A DNA stretch of 64,000 nt. It comes from Catalimonadaceae bacterium JC749. Its GTDB lineage: Bacteria > Bacteroidota > Bacteroidia > Cytophagales > Cyclobacteriaceae. Shown one piece after another: positions 1 to 8,261 of this stretch. Below the pieces are notes generated by a model, which saw only the letters and a program-made list of their open reading frames with translations, had not been told where the DNA came from and searched no databases. The stretch spans positions 930,001-994,000 of the forward strand of contig JAJNNC010000001.1 of NCBI GenBank assembly GCA_021730635.1. Direction: 5' to 3'. Every line of letters begins with the position of its first letter. The stretch's first letter is position 1. The position numbers and the translations under genes are program-made.

Positions 1-119
1 TTAGGGAGGAGAAACAAAAAAGGTTATACACGCCTACAGAAAAACTCAATTATCTGATAGAAAAATACCCTGCCCTGCAGGAATTGAAAGATCGTTTCGG
101 GTTAGACCCGGATTTTTGA
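1..119 (+). CDS. dnaX: Probable DNA polymerase III gamma/tau subunit, C-terminal end (partial)
   Basis: An open frame enters from the left edge (first whole codon at base 3) and stops with TGA at 117-119, giving the last 38 residues of a protein. The tail reads ...LYTPTEKLNYLIEKYPAL and ends in LKDRFGLDPDF. This matches my memory of the conserved extreme C-terminus of DnaX (clamp-loader tau) in Bacteroidota, which ends in a similar ..EKxPALxxLKxxxGLD.. segment. Only this tail is visible, so the identification is tentative. Neither the ATPase domain nor the upstream context can be seen. Confidence 0.5.
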   Translation, partial: REEKQKRLYTPTEKLNYLIEKYPALQELKDRFGLDPDF

Positions 120-158
120 TCTTATCTGTTAGTTTATAGAAAAGAGGCAACCAACCCT

Positions 159-1088
159 TCAGAGCTTCAAAGACAGGCCTACATTAAGTAAATTTCTGAA
201 CTGAACTTTGCCAATTGTATCATCATCGTATACAATATCTACAGATAAATCTGTGGCAATGAATTTATTCACCTTCATTTGGACAAGGGTATTGAAAGTA
301 AGATCCACATGGTCAAACTTTTGAAAATTAGCAAAAGCTATGAAATTGGATTGTAAGGTCATATTTTTCATAACTTCTTTGTTGAAGGTAGTCGAAAAGC
401 GAGATCCAATTTCCGCTCTCACTTTCTTTCCTTCAGGCACATTTCGGCGATTTGGAATGTCATCATTCAGTACAAAGGTGAATTTGCCTGATATAGGAAA
501 TAGCATGAGTGCCCAGGCATTCTTATCCTTAGCTGACTGGCCTACTGGCAGATAGGTAAAACCTAGTGAAGGCTCCAGAAAGCCGGGCGACATAAATTCT
601 GAAATAAAACTTGGATCTATGTCAAAGGTAGAGTCCGTTTTAATTTCTACATATTTATACCCCTGAGCCAGTTGGCTGTTAAATGTCAGAGAAGCCGACA
701 GGCTTAAACGTTTTGTTAATGTTCTTCCATAAAGGGACCCAAATCGAAGCAAATCACTGTTTTTTATAAAAATGTTCTTTTCTCCTCCCTGATGGGTAAT
801 GCCATATTCCAGCCGGAATTGATTAAACCAGCGATGTTTTACTGTATCGTCAAAGCTCAGCTCTACATCCAGCAGTCCGTAAACGGCTAAAAAATTTTCT
901 CCTCCAGGCACCCAATTGCTTACTGCTGATTGAGAAAGCTTGAGGCCTATGTCGCCCTCCAGATTCCAGAAATCTTGAGAGTCTGAAATGGATTCGTCAG
1001 TTGATTGACTTATTTGTGCAGAGGTGATATGATGAAAAAAGAAAAAATGAACAGCAAAAAGGAAATAGCATGGATGGTAAACCGACAT
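159..1088 (-). CDS. DUF3078 family outer-membrane-type protein
   Basis: This 309-residue protein has a hydrophobic N-terminal signal peptide (about residues 6-24, cleavage after ..ITSA) and is otherwise rich in alternating hydrophobic and polar strands, as in a beta-barrel or outer-membrane protein. The segment around residue 60 (SNWVPGGENFLAVYG) followed by a W..QFRLEYG strand is the signature I associate with DUF3078, a Bacteroidota family of unknown function. The ATG at 1088 directly precedes the signal peptide. It is the last gene of a minus-strand run and converges on the dnaX tail. Function is unknown; an outer-membrane location is inferred. Confidence 0.75.
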   Translation of the reverse strand: MSVYHPCYFLFAVHFFFFHHITSAQISQSTDESISDSQDFWNLEGDIGLKLSQSAVSNWVPGGENFLAVYGLLDVELSFDDTVKHRWFNQFRLEYGITHQGGEKNIFIKNSDLLRFGSLYGRTLTKRLSLSASLTFNSQLAQGYKYVEIKTDSTFDIDPSFISEFMSPGFLEPSLGFTYLPVGQSAKDKNAWALMLFPISGKFTFVLNDDIPNRRNVPEGKKVRAEIGSRFSTTFNKEVMKNMTLQSNFIAFANFQKFDHVDLTFNTLVQMKVNKFIATDLSVDIVYDDDTIGKVQFRNLLNVGLSLKL

Positions 1089-1135
1089 TTTTCAATGTAT
1101 ACTGAATTGCAATGAGGTGATACTGTAAAAAAATA

Positions 1136-1555
1136 CTAGGGTACATACAAAGCCTTGACTTCCTGTAGTGCCTGCTCTGTGAGAGGTTTGGTGAGAAACT
1201 TGATCACATGGTTATTGTTGATAATTTTATCTATATCTTTTTTATTATCAGAACTGGATAAGATCACTACCTTACATTTTTTCTGTACTGTTTCTGGAAA
1301 ATTCTCAAACTCATACAGAAATACAAAACCATCTACGATGGGCATATTGATATCTAAAAAAATCAGCTCTGGAAGTAATGCCAAATCATTTTTATGTTCT
1401 TCAAGATAATCGAGAGCACTTCTACCAGAATGCTTAACTTCTACATTCTCAGCGAATCCATTGAGCTCAATGATTCTTTTGCTGATGAAATTATCAGTTT
1501 CGTTGTCATCAATGAGCATGACCAGATTCAGTCTCTCTGTTATAGTTGAGCGCAT
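1136..1555 (-). CDS. Single-domain response regulator (CheY-like receiver)
   Basis: At 139 residues this is a lone receiver domain with no output domain. The phospho-acceptor machinery is complete. The acidic pair is IDDNETD near residues 15-21, the phosphorylatable Asp lies in FLDINMP near residue 68, the switch Ser/Thr is in ILSSSD near 100, and the conserved Lys-Pro is in FLTKPL near 122. It probably relays phosphate from a sensor kinase encoded elsewhere, acting by protein-protein contact in the cytoplasm. No kinase gene is adjacent. The 47 bp to the next minus-strand gene and the 209 bp upstream suggest its own transcription unit. Confidence 0.9.
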   Translation of the reverse strand: MRSTITERLNLVMLIDDNETDNFISKRIIELNGFAENVEVKHSGRSALDYLEEHKNDLALLPELIFLDINMPIVDGFVFLYEFENFPETVQKKCKVVILSSSDNKKDIDKIINNNHVIKFLTKPLTEQALQEVKALYVP

Positions 1556-1764
1556 AGACAGATTCCCTTCCTCTTTGCTTTAATAAAAATTAGTAAATAA
1601 CGAATAAACTTAGGAGACAAAAATCGGTAGGGAAAAGCGCAAAAAAAAATAGGAATTATACCTTTTAAAAGACAAGTAATATTTGATAAAAAAATCAGCC
1701 ACAAATTCATCAAAAATACGCTATTTGAACCAAAACATTAAAATATTCCTCAAAAACTGATCCT

Positions 1765-3738
1765 CTATTTTATAGCCGTTTTGGCAATTTTTAGCCGCTC
1801 TCCTACCGACACATTGAAAGTAGCTTTATCGTTCCAATCCATCAGGTCTTTGATGGTCACTTCATAATGGCGCGCCACTCGGTATAGCGTTTCGCCCGGT
1901 TTTACCTCATGGTAAATGTAATTCATGGCCACTGGCTGATTTTTCTGAGCAGGTAGTACGTTGGCTGGTGCTTTAAGGATGATTTTTTGACCGACTTTCA
2001 GGGTGTCCTCGGGGGAAAGATGATTGAATTGTCTGATTTGAGGAATGGTGAGATGGTACTGCCGGGCAATACTATAGAAAGTTTCTCCCTTCTGCACAAT
2101 GTGATAATCAGGAAATGAAGTACTTACCTCCGGGCTGGTTTCCACAAAATTCACCCCAGCATGATCGAATGCTTCTTCTTTCTGTTGAACTTCCCCAGAC
2201 TTCTCCGGAGATTTGGTATCTGATGATAATCCTTTTATTGGCTCTTGCGTGGCTTGCCAACTATGGTAAGACTCCTCATTTACATCCTGCTCCTGTATTT
2301 CTTCCCGTATGTTGCTTTTTTCCTGTACCGGAACTGACCGCTCCTGTGTAGGACTAGATGAGGTATTGGTCACTACTGCTGTTGTTTTCGTTAGGGGAGT
2401 ATCTACCTCACGATATTCTACAGGGAAATCAGCAGGGCGTATATAGCGTAACCAAAGCACTCTGCCAGCGCTTATTTGCTCTTCTTCCTTCATGCGATTG
2501 TTTCGTATAAGTTTTTTGAGCTTTATTCCAAAACGTTGGGAAATAGTCCAGAGCGTTTCCCCAGGTTCAACCACATGATAACGGGCGGCTCCCCGGTTGT
2601 GCTTATTTCTGATGTAATAAGGCTGACCGGGAATAATGGCGGATTGTTTGCTGGTCAGGTCGTTGAAAGTAACAATACGGCTGGGAGAAATGCCGCTTTT
2701 CTCCGACAGCGTACGAATGTTATCTCCCTTTTTAGCAATAATACCCAGAATGCCATTGATTTTCACATCAGCCCCTCTTCGGTCAAAATCCTCGACCACA
2801 GGAAATCGACGAGTATCGGTTACTGGTGTTTGCTTGGCAGTAGGGGTGCTAGGACTGTACGGCTTATTTTCTTTTACTTCACTCACCTCCTCTTTGAGAG
2901 GTTTGGCCTGGGCAAGTAATTCTTCATCCGGATTGCCGTCAAAATCAGGCACAACAACGTTATATTGTTTATCATCCGGTATTCTTTTTACTTTTAACCA
3001 TCGATTGTAAGGTGCCAGCTCAGTTTCTTCCAGATTAAACTCCTGAGCAATTTCCTGTAGTGTTTTGCCATTACCCTGAGTGTAGACAAAGAGTTGAATT
3101 TTAGGATGAGGATTTTTACCAACTGCCCCCTCGAAAGCAACTTTATGTGCTAAAAATTTAAGTACGTACCAGTGGGTATTTCCCTCCAGGTGCATACGCT
3201 TAACCCCATACTGCGACTTGTTAGCTAACTTTAAAGCACCCCCGGGCCCTGTATTGTAAGCCAGTAGCGCATATAACCAGTTGTCAAAAAAAGTATTGTT
3301 ATTTTTAAAATAACGGGCAGCACCACGGGTAGCGTTTATGATATTCATACGTTCATCAACGGCATGGTTAATGGTAAGCCCTACTTCTTCAGCCGCAGGC
3401 ACTTTGAATTGCCAATACCCAATTGCATTAGAAGTAGATACGGCATCGCCTACCAAGGCACTTTCCTGAATGACTAAATATTTAATATCCTCTGGTACTT
3501 TTTCTTCTTTTAAAACCTGTTCTATCAAAGGGAAATAAGCATCTACTTTTTCCAGTTTAAGCAGAAAGTATTTTTCACTGCGCAACAAGGCATCCACATC
3601 GGTCTGTACTTTCTTGCGTGCTGCCGGGGATAGCTCTAGTTGCATATCGGCAAAATGAATGGTTGAGGGCACCTCTACCTTTTGTGCCTGAAGGTTGATT
3701 GAGCAAAAAATAAGTCCGATAATCCAGAATCTCTTCAT
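1765..3738 (-). CDS. MltD-like lytic transglycosylase with LysM repeats
   Basis: This 657-residue secreted murein hydrolase should cleave glycan strands of peptidoglycan in the periplasm. I place the start at the ATG at 3738, because it immediately precedes a signal peptide (MKRFWIIGLIFCSINLQAQ); the frame stays open 13 codons further upstream. The SLT domain (about residues 75-190) has the catalytic Glu in VIQESAL (E92), followed by the family pattern AIGYWQF and the ALLAYNTGPGG segment. Behind it are clear LysM peptidoglycan-binding modules (HVVEPGETLW, HIVQKGETFY, HEVKPGETLY) and one or two weaker ones, separated by a low-complexity Ser/Thr/Glu-rich linker. MltD of enterics normally has two to three LysM modules. 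Confidence 0.93.
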   Translation of the reverse strand: MKRFWIIGLIFCSINLQAQKVEVPSTIHFADMQLELSPAARKKVQTDVDALLRSEKYFLLKLEKVDAYFPLIEQVLKEEKVPEDIKYLVIQESALVGDAVSTSNAIGYWQFKVPAAEEVGLTINHAVDERMNIINATRGAARYFKNNNTFFDNWLYALLAYNTGPGGALKLANKSQYGVKRMHLEGNTHWYVLKFLAHKVAFEGAVGKNPHPKIQLFVYTQGNGKTLQEIAQEFNLEETELAPYNRWLKVKRIPDDKQYNVVVPDFDGNPDEELLAQAKPLKEEVSEVKENKPYSPSTPTAKQTPVTDTRRFPVVEDFDRRGADVKINGILGIIAKKGDNIRTLSEKSGISPSRIVTFNDLTSKQSAIIPGQPYYIRNKHNRGAARYHVVEPGETLWTISQRFGIKLKKLIRNNRMKEEEQISAGRVLWLRYIRPADFPVEYREVDTPLTKTTAVVTNTSSSPTQERSVPVQEKSNIREEIQEQDVNEESYHSWQATQEPIKGLSSDTKSPEKSGEVQQKEEAFDHAGVNFVETSPEVSTSFPDYHIVQKGETFYSIARQYHLTIPQIRQFNHLSPEDTLKVGQKIILKAPANVLPAQKNQPVAMNYIYHEVKPGETLYRVARHYEVTIKDLMDWNDKATFNVSVGERLKIAKTAIK

Positions 3739-3860
3739 AAGGTACTGCTTTCCGAGTAGTTCGCCACTATTCCACAATCATAGTGACGCTTTGTGATATT
3801 ACCTGTTTGTAGGGCAAAACCAATGCCACCCTGGTAAATTGGTGAAAGACCTTTCGCTTA

Positions 3861-4505
3861 TTATAACTTTCGTGCCACCATTAATCCATCCCTTATAGGG
3901 AGAAGAACGTTTTCTACCCGCGGATCATTATGTACATAGGCATTAAATTCTTTAATTACATCGGTTAGTTTGTCTTTTTTCTTTGGATCCTCCGTTGCTA
4001 CTCTGCCTTTCCATAATACATTATCGGCAATGATAAAGCCATTTTGTCTGACTTTGTCAATCGTCATATCATAATAACTTTTATAATTAATTTTATCGGC
4101 ATCAATAAAAACCAAGTCAAAAGTAACAGTCAAGGTAGGAATGATATCGAGTGCATTTCCTATCTGATACTCTATTTTATCCTCCAGACCAGCTTCTCTA
4201 ATGTATTGCCTTACCATGTCTTCCAACTCCTGGTTAATATCCAGGGTATAGAGCTTGCCTTCTGAAGGCAGTGCCTGAGCCATCCAAAGGGCAGAATAAC
4301 CCGTAAAAGTGCCTATCTCCAGAATAAGTGTTGGACGCAGCATATGGACGAACATTTGCAGAATACGCCCTTGCTGCGGCCCGGAAAGCATATTGGAATT
4401 TAAAACTTTCAAGTGAGTTTCCCTAGCCAGTTTTTGAAGCAAAGGTGGTTCAGAGGTGCTATGATCAGCAATATATTGCTGAAGTGCTGGATCAGAAAAA
4501 TTCAT
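3861..4505 (-). CDS. SAM-dependent O-methyltransferase (caffeoyl-CoA/catechol OMT type)
   Basis: This 214-residue cytosolic enzyme has the Methyltransf_3 fold. The SAM-binding glycine loop is LEIGTFTGYSALWMAQALP (about residues 83-101). The acidic metal- and SAM-site segment is LVFIDADKINY (about 131-141), and DNVLWKGRV follows, as in bacterial class-I O-methyltransferases that use a divalent cation. The length is typical for the family. The natural substrate in bacteria is usually unknown and nothing here settles it. It is transcribed in the same direction as the lytic transglycosylase, 122 bp upstream of it. Confidence 0.9.
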   Translation of the reverse strand: MNFSDPALQQYIADHSTSEPPLLQKLARETHLKVLNSNMLSGPQQGRILQMFVHMLRPTLILEIGTFTGYSALWMAQALPSEGKLYTLDINQELEDMVRQYIREAGLEDKIEYQIGNALDIIPTLTVTFDLVFIDADKINYKSYYDMTIDKVRQNGFIIADNVLWKGRVATEDPKKKDKLTDVIKEFNAYVHNDPRVENVLLPIRDGLMVARKL

Positions 4506-4751
4506 AAAGCAAAGAAAAAGAGTGAATCATTAGGATGCAAGATAATAAACAGTGTATAACTATTTGCAAGCATAGAAGCATCAACTTCATACAGTAAAGC
4601 TAACCCCATCATAATATCTCAAGGGATTGTAAAATAAAACAGCAGTTTGCCTATGAATAATTTAGAAAAAATTTGAGCATTACACAGATTTTTTCCAAAT
4701 TACACATATCAACTATCCTTTAAATTTTATCCACTATCAGACCTTTACACT

Positions 4752-7688
4752 ATGCTAAACATCCACCTAACCAGGTTTTTTTGCCTGGTGATCCTCCTGT
4801 TAGTCAGTGGATCTATTGTCTTTGCACAAGACAAAAAGCCTTTGAGAAGTATGCTTCCTCAGGCACCCGTAAAGAATTTTCAGGTAAAGAAATCGCCTAA
4901 ACTCTCCTCGGAGCTTTCCGGATTACAAAATGAATACCAGTCCTCTTCTCAAGCTAGACAATCGAGCCGCGAAAAAATCAATCTACTCTACCAGGAGTAT
5001 TTAATGATCCGGGGTGAACATGTACTGGTAGAACTTATTGCTGAGAACAGTGCAGAAACTTTACTGGCTGACATGAGCCCATTGGATTTTGAAGAAGTGG
5101 CTACTTATCAACGAGTCATATCAGGTTGGCTGAATATGAATGCCATTGATCAACTTAATGACATTAATAGCCTTCGTTTTGCCCGGGCTGTGCGAGTACC
5201 TCAGAAAGACATAGGTGCTGTCACCTCGCAAGGTGATGTAGCACAGGGATCTTCCGAGGCACGAGAAAATTTTGGCGTAGACGGCACTGGTGTTAATGTA
5301 GGTATATTATCCGATAGCTATAATTTTCTCCGGGGTGAAGATGCAGGTATTGCTTCAGGAGACCTGCCTGGCCCAGGCAATCCGGAAGGGTATGAACAGA
5401 AAGTAAAAATATTATTAGATGCCGATGTTGTTGCCGATTTGAATCCTTATTTTGCATTTTCCGACGAGGGAAGGGCAATGGCAGAAATTGTGCATGATGT
5501 GGCACCGGGCGCAAAGCTTGCTTTTCATACAGCTTTTCTAGGGCAGCCTAGTTTTGCCTCTGGTATCCTCCGACTGGAAGACGAAGCCAATTGTGATGTG
5601 ATTGTGGATGACGTTATCTATTTTGAAGAGCCTTTTTTTCAGGATGGTATCATTGCGCAGGCTGCTGACGAGGTAAGCCGACGCGGAGCTACTTTTCTCT
5701 CTTCTGCCGGGAATAGGGACCGTCAGTCCTATGAAAGCGAGTTTCGTCCCTCAGAATCACCCATGCCGTTGGGAACAGATCCTACCACCTTTGGCGAAAC
5801 ATTTATCATTGGCGAGTATTTGCTACATGACTTTGATCCAGGCCCAGGCGTAGATTATTTCCAAAAAGTAACCTTTCCTGGCTCTTTGAACCTGAGCTTT
5901 CAGTGGGACAATGCATATGCTTCTGCCTGTCCGGATTGTCCTGGTGCGGAATCTGACCTTGATATCTTCATCGCGCTGAGGGAGGATGACTTCAACAGTA
6001 TGCATACTTTAGGGATTAATGTAAATGTAGGTGCCGATCCTATTGAAACCATAGGTGCTGTCAGTGATTTTCCGCAGGATGTATATATTGTCATCGGAAA
6101 ATGGCTGGGAGCTAGTGGACCCAACCCCAACCCTTCTATTATCAAATATATTGATTATGGATCAGGCCTTCCTACAGAACATGCCACTTATAGCTCTACA
6201 GTGGTAGGTCACAAAAATGCAGAGGGAGCCATTGCCGTAGGGGCCGTCCCTTACTTTCTTACACCAGCCTTTGGCTTTCCAGACCCCTTCTTAGAAGATT
6301 TCTCTTCCGCCGGCGGCACACCTATATTTTACGATCAATATGGTAATCGTATAAAAAAAGAGTTACGAATGAAACCGGAAATATGTGGCCCTGATGGGGG
6401 TAATACTACTTTCTTTTTCCCCTTACAAGATTTAGAAGGTGACGGCTTTCCCAATTTCTTCGGCACTTCTGCATCCTCGCCCCATGTAGCAGGGGTCGCT
6501 GCGCTCATGCAAGACGCTACCGATCATGCACTAGATCCAAAACAAGTGGAGACTGTGCTGACCCATACAGCACTGGACATGGACGATCCCTTCACAGCCG
6601 AGTTCGATGAAGGTTTTGATTATGGCACGGGATATGGTTTCGTACAAAGCGAAAAAGCACTGGAGAAAGCTATAAGCAGTCAACAAATCACCCGCCTGGT
6701 ACTGGTGAATGCTGATAATGATACGGATCTCCGTCCATTAAAAGAAGGAGACCGGATACTCTTATCCGAATTAGGAACAAATAATCTGGCCATACGAGCT
6801 GAGACTGATCCTGCTACAGTGGGCAGTGTTAAGATAATGATTAGTGGTGCTATCAATACTGAGCAAATAGAAAATAATGCACCATATTATTCCTTTGCCG
6901 ATGCCAATGGAAATGCCAATGGAAAACAGTTTAGCCTGGGAAGCTATTCAGCTAAAGCAGTGCCCTATGCTGGTAAAGGCGCGACTGGAAAAATGGGATT
7001 ACCCCTTGAGATTAATTTTCAACTGATAGAGAAAGTAGAAAGTTTTACGCTCATAGATGCTCAGGCAGATGTGGATATAGAAAATCTTTCGCTTTATAAT
7101 ATCCTATTTCCTTTCGAGTACAACAATCAACTCAACATTCGGGCTAACACCAGTTCGGATAGCAAAGTAGGTAGTGTTAAATTTGTTCTGAGAGTTATTG
7201 ACTTTTTTGAAACTTATGAAATTCATTCTACAGTAGAAAATAATGCACCTTTTGCCCTCTTTGGAGATTGGGGCGGAGGAGATTACATAGGAGGAAGCTT
7301 TGAAAGTGGCTTGTATATACTGGAGGCCACGCCATACAGCGGGAAAAATGCAACAGGTACGCCAGGAGAGCGTCTGAGTGTAATTCTGGACGTTTTCAAT
7401 TTCGCTCTTGATCAAAGTGCTGCCAGAACGATAGATGTGTATCCCAATCCCATCAGCAATCAGGAAAAACTGCAAGTGGATATAAAAAATGCTGCTTCTG
7501 AAAAAGCACAATTTACCCTACTTAATATCCGTGGAGAAACGCTCTATGAAGCCGAGCAGTATGTGTCAGGAACCATAAGCCCGGCAAATATTTCTATTAA
7601 TGAGTTGAACCTTCAGCCAGGCGTATACTTTTTGAGGGTAACTTTGCCCAATAAAAAAGTAGAAACTGTCCGATTGTTAAAAAAATAA
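4752..7688 (+). CDS. Secreted S8/S53-like serine peptidase with T9SS C-terminal domain
   Basis: A 978-residue protein with a signal peptide (residues 1-25, ..SIVFAQ). The subtilase core spans about 170-640, with the Asp in GILSDSYN (D188), an oxyanion Asn in SAGN (N321) and the nucleophile in GTSASSPHVAG (S573). Where subtilisins have the catalytic His-Gly, this protein has DEGRAMAEIVHD (E239-G240), so Glu replaces His as in sedolisin-type enzymes. Two related modules of about 100 residues follow (about 645-761 and 762-883). The C-terminus from about residue 894 (IDVYPNPISN ... PGVYFLRV ... KK) is a type A T9SS sorting domain, predicting export across the outer membrane. It stands alone, followed by a strong terminator. 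Confidence 0.88.
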   Translation: MLNIHLTRFFCLVILLLVSGSIVFAQDKKPLRSMLPQAPVKNFQVKKSPKLSSELSGLQNEYQSSSQARQSSREKINLLYQEYLMIRGEHVLVELIAENSAETLLADMSPLDFEEVATYQRVISGWLNMNAIDQLNDINSLRFARAVRVPQKDIGAVTSQGDVAQGSSEARENFGVDGTGVNVGILSDSYNFLRGEDAGIASGDLPGPGNPEGYEQKVKILLDADVVADLNPYFAFSDEGRAMAEIVHDVAPGAKLAFHTAFLGQPSFASGILRLEDEANCDVIVDDVIYFEEPFFQDGIIAQAADEVSRRGATFLSSAGNRDRQSYESEFRPSESPMPLGTDPTTFGETFIIGEYLLHDFDPGPGVDYFQKVTFPGSLNLSFQWDNAYASACPDCPGAESDLDIFIALREDDFNSMHTLGINVNVGADPIETIGAVSDFPQDVYIVIGKWLGASGPNPNPSIIKYIDYGSGLPTEHATYSSTVVGHKNAEGAIAVGAVPYFLTPAFGFPDPFLEDFSSAGGTPIFYDQYGNRIKKELRMKPEICGPDGGNTTFFFPLQDLEGDGFPNFFGTSASSPHVAGVAALMQDATDHALDPKQVETVLTHTALDMDDPFTAEFDEGFDYGTGYGFVQSEKALEKAISSQQITRLVLVNADNDTDLRPLKEGDRILLSELGTNNLAIRAETDPATVGSVKIMISGAINTEQIENNAPYYSFADANGNANGKQFSLGSYSAKAVPYAGKGATGKMGLPLEINFQLIEKVESFTLIDAQADVDIENLSLYNILFPFEYNNQLNIRANTSSDSKVGSVKFVLRVIDFFETYEIHSTVENNAPFALFGDWGGGDYIGGSFESGLYILEATPYSGKNATGTPGERLSVILDVFNFALDQSAARTIDVYPNPISNQEKLQVDIKNAASEKAQFTLLNIRGETLYEAEQYVSGTISPANISINELNLQPGVYFLRVTLPNKKVETVRLLKK

Positions 7689-7709
7689 AGTTCAATTGAT
7701 CCTATTGAG

Positions 7710-7736
7710 AAAAGCCCGGAGGTCCGGGCTTTTTTT
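7710..7736 (+). terminator. Rho-independent terminator after the subtilase gene
   Basis: A GC-rich hairpin, AAAAGCCCGG with an AGGT loop and CCGGGCTTTT, is followed by a T run. It lies 22 bp after the stop codon of the peptidase gene and separates it from marR. Confidence 0.9.
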
Positions 7737-7767
7737 ATACAAAGAAATAGGCAAAAAATAGCATTTA

Positions 7768-7781
7768 TTATGCATGCATAA
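7768..7781. promoter_or_regulatory. Perfect 14-bp palindrome, candidate MarR operator
   Basis: TTATGCATGCATAA is its own reverse complement. It is centred 28 bp before the marR ATG and occupies the place where the -33 box should be relative to the TATATTTG element at 7792-7799. MarR proteins usually bind palindromes over their own promoters. Autoregulation of the marR-fadN operon is therefore inferred from position, not shown. Confidence 0.55.
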
Positions 7782-7791
7782 CAAAATTCTG

Positions 7792-7799
7792 TATATTTG
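7792..7799 (+). promoter_or_regulatory. Bacteroidetes -7 promoter element for marR-fadN
   Basis: TATATTTG matches the TAnnTTTG consensus exactly. It ends only 3 bp before the ATG at 7803, so the transcript would be leaderless or nearly so. No good -33 TTTG is seen; the palindrome sits there instead. Confidence 0.45.
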
Positions 7800-7802
7800 A
7801 GT

Positions 7803-8261
7803 ATGAGAAAGGAAGAAACTGTAGATTATAACATCAAAACTGCCTGGCATGCGATCTACCGCATGTACAACCAAACAGCCTTAAAAAATGACTTTACCAC
7901 CTCTATTGGTTTTGTATTGCTGAATATAGACTCCCGTGAAGGAACACCGGCTACCAAAATTGCTCCTCTGATCGGGCTAGAATCCAGAAGCCTGACACGC
8001 ATGCTGAAAAATATGGAGGAAAAAGGGTTCATCATTAAAAAACCTGATCCGAATGACCGCCGCTCGGTCCGGATTTTTTTAACAGAAGTTGGTAAACAAA
8101 AAAAAGAAGTATCAAGAAAAACAGTTTTGGCTTTCAATGAACTGGTCCGGGAGATCATTTCAGAAGCCCATCTTAAGATATTTTTTGAAGTCATTAATGA
8201 GATTAATAAAATTGTAGAAGAAGAGATCAACAAACCCGTATTAAACCATGAAGAAATTTAA
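7803..8261 (+). CDS. MarR family transcriptional regulator
   Basis: This 152-residue protein has a winged-helix HTH of the MarR type. The recognition region is ATKIAPLIGLESRSLTRMLK, and the wing contains the hallmark KKPDPNDRRSVRIFLT (about residues 80-95). The ATG at 7803 is preferred over a TTG two codons upstream. Its last 14 bp overlap fadN, so the two genes are translationally coupled. It therefore probably controls beta-oxidation, perhaps sensing an acyl-CoA. The palindrome at 7768-7781 is a plausible operator. Confidence 0.92.
   Translation: MRKEETVDYNIKTAWHAIYRMYNQTALKNDFTTSIGFVLLNIDSREGTPATKIAPLIGLESRSLTRMLKNMEEKGFIIKKPDPNDRRSVRIFLTEVGKQKKEVSRKTVLAFNELVREIISEAHLKIFFEVINEINKIVEEEINKPVLNHEEI

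Noticed and set aside
1711-1718. TATTTTTG on the minus strand as promoter of the response regulator
   Set aside because: It is about 155 bp from the start codon and has no TTTG near -33; likely a chance match in A/T-rich sequence.
2476-2919. 147-codon plus-strand frame within the lytic transglycosylase gene
   Set aside because: Antisense to LysM-encoding sequence; composition and lack of motifs mark it as a shadow.
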